Made by a program: the position numbers and the translations under genes. Shown here one piece after another: positions 4,989 through 6,230 of a DNA stretch of 6,230 nt. The notes beneath the pieces are model-generated. The model saw only the letters and a list, made by a program, of their open reading frames with translations. It was not told the DNA's origin and searched no databases. Each line of letters begins with the position of its first letter. Positions within the stretch are counted from its first letter, which is position 1. The stretch spans positions 1 to 6,230 of the forward strand of contig CALFBU010000091.1 in NCBI GenBank assembly GCA_937951455.1. The letters are read 5' to 3'. The stretch comes from an uncultured Rhizobiaceae group bacterium (lineage in GTDB: Bacteria; Pseudomonadota; Alphaproteobacteria; Rhizobiales; Rhizobiaceae).

Positions 4989-6230
4989 TTACGAGTTTGA
5001 GATTTCTATTCGCGTTGAAGCACCTGGAAGGCCTTCATCGTTTAATTGTGAGACTTCAATTTCAAAGTCTGAATTTTCTGAGCCAAAGTCTTCATCATGC
5101 ATTTGATTAGCGTATGAATAACCGGATTTGAATGTTGTCACTTCGCGTTTCATATTGCCCTTGAGATCGAATATCTTCAGTAAATATTGCTCTGCTTGAG
5201 CATCCAGCGGAATGTCTGCACCATCCCAACTGTCAGAATTTATTCTGCCACGCCTTATCCAGGAAACTTCGTAACCGCCATCGCTGGTTTTCCGGGCGCG
5301 CAAATGAACGGGACTGAAAAGTTGCGAGCTTCTACGATTGTTCTGATGTGTAATACTATTATATGTCGACGCTGAAACGTGATCTTTTGCAGGACCTGCA
5401 CGCCAATCCTGAAGAATTCCAACCTCACCGTCTTTCAGCTCCAATGGATAAATCGCTTGATTGAGCAAAATGACATTTGCGCCAACAAAAGACCCGGCAA
5501 GCATTTCCGCTTCAGTTCCCAATTGCGCTCGTAATAATCGGGAGAGTTTCCAACTGCCATCAGCTTGAAGTTCGGCCTCGGCAAACTGTATTAATTCATA
5601 ATTCCCATTGTTGCTCTCAAGTGCAATCACGTTGGCACCATTTAGAACACCAAGGCGCGTTACGCTTTCAAAATTGCCATCAATCAAAGATACGATGATA
5701 TGGTTTTGATAATCCCATCGCCCTTGAGCGCCGGACGAAATATCATTTTGCAACACGCCCATTACTGCTCTTGCGCCAATTGTTGTTCTGATGGCAAACC
5801 CGTCTGCCTCAGCAGATGAATAAAGGTTGTAACTTCCAGCCCAGGGTGAAGCAGAAATTGCAATATGGCTTATTGATTTGTTTTGGTCGCTGCCCTTCAG
5901 CAAAGGCAAATCAAGCAGCACTGCCTTTGGTTGCCCATAGAAGGCAGGCACTAGGTTTGAGTACGATTTATTATGACTGTTCGCTGATAAGGATGGAACA
6001 TTAACGACGGAGGAGAGCGTTACCGTTTGTGACAAACTTCTTTCAACACTTATCACCTGCCATTTTTTCCAGCTTATATTCGAAAACTCAAGAATATCGC
6101 CAACCGAAATAGCAAGTTCACTGATTGGAAGTGCAACAATCAATTCATCACGTCCGATCCAGCTCTCACGCAATGCGTTTTCTGCCAGTTTGGAAGCCGT
6201 ACTGTCAGGCATGATTATGGGTGCTTGCAA
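4989..6230 (-). CDS. GTA/phage tail host-specificity protein (RcGTA g15 type), C-terminal part
   Basis: The C-terminal 413 residues of a large tail-tip protein. The full-length homologue in Rhodobacter capsulatus GTA (Orfg15, rcc01698) also carries a TIM-barrel domain and part of a phage-tail domain that would lie to the right of this window. Residues here are numbered within the fragment. About 1-75 look like the end of the phage-tail module (SVGDILEFSNISWKKWQVIS). RLLRAQLGTE at 231-240 and SWIRRGRINSDSWDGADIPL at 323-342 match my recollection of the strongly conserved GTA g15 C-terminal pattern, and the last 110 residues appear to be a beta-rich, fibronectin-like domain. The frame is open to the right edge, where the first codon (TTG) is internal Leu, so the gene is cut by the window. 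It should act at the tail tip in recipient binding. A related prophage tail gene is the alternative. Confidence 0.87.
   Translation of the reverse strand: MQAPIIMPDSTASKLAENALRESWIGRDELIVALPISELAISVGDILEFSNISWKKWQVISVERSLSQTVTLSSVVNVPSLSANSHNKSYSNLVPAFYGQPKAVLLDLPLLKGSDQNKSISHIAISASPWAGSYNLYSSAEADGFAIRTTIGARAVMGVLQNDISSGAQGRWDYQNHIIVSLIDGNFESVTRLGVLNGANVIALESNNGNYELIQFAEAELQADGSWKLSRLLRAQLGTEAEMLAGSFVGANVILLNQAIYPLELKDGEVGILQDWRAGPAKDHVSASTYNSITHQNNRRSSQLFSPVHLRARKTSDGGYEVSWIRRGRINSDSWDGADIPLDAQAEQYLLKIFDLKGNMKREVTTFKSGYSYANQMHDEDFGSENSDFEIEVSQLNDEGLPGASTRIEISNS

Overview
The window looks like chromosome from an alphaproteobacterium, most likely of the rhizobial lineage (Hyphomicrobiales), with a moderately AT-rich composition by eye. 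Three things point there: a FeuN/FeuP/FeuQ-type two-component operon next to the cytochrome c maturation genes ccmI-ccmE (cycH-cycJ), an arrangement known from Rhizobium and Sinorhizobium; a COG4520-type '17 kDa surface antigen' lipoprotein; and the last gene of a Rhodobacter capsulatus-type gene transfer agent (GTA) cluster. Every supported gene lies on the minus strand, so transcription runs from high to low coordinates. Coding density is high and no gene-free stretch exceeds 100 bases. I saw no tRNA, rRNA, CRISPR array or insertion sequence.

Region 1 (6230 to about 4414) is the phage/GTA end. The C-terminal 413 residues of the large GTA tail/host-specificity protein (g15 type) are followed 17 nt later by a 68-aa two-helix holin-like protein. 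Next come a 74-aa protein with one membrane helix and a charged coiled coil, and a 71-aa lipoprotein that starts inside it in the +1 frame. The last pair has the architecture of overlapping Rz/Rz1 spanins. With the holin it forms a compact lysis cassette attached to the GTA structural cluster. No endolysin is visible in the window.

Region 2 (4350 to 2059) is a three-gene signalling operon: a small exported protein in the position of FeuN, an OmpR/PhoP-family response regulator (FeuP type, TTG start) and a PhoQ-like membrane histidine kinase (FeuQ type). In Sinorhizobium meliloti FeuN restrains FeuQ-FeuP signalling, so this should be a sensor, regulator and periplasmic-brake set. The kinase gene carries a run of eight G near its 3' end, where loss of one base would stop translation at once.

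Region 3 (2033 to 1513) is a single lipoprotein gene with a glycine-zipper domain, apparently with its own promoter, placed between feuQ and the ccm genes.

Region 4 (1486 to 1) begins the cytochrome c maturation operon: ccmI, then ccmE overlapping by 4 nt (ATGA) and running off the left edge. ccmF and ccmH (cycK, cycL) would be expected next.
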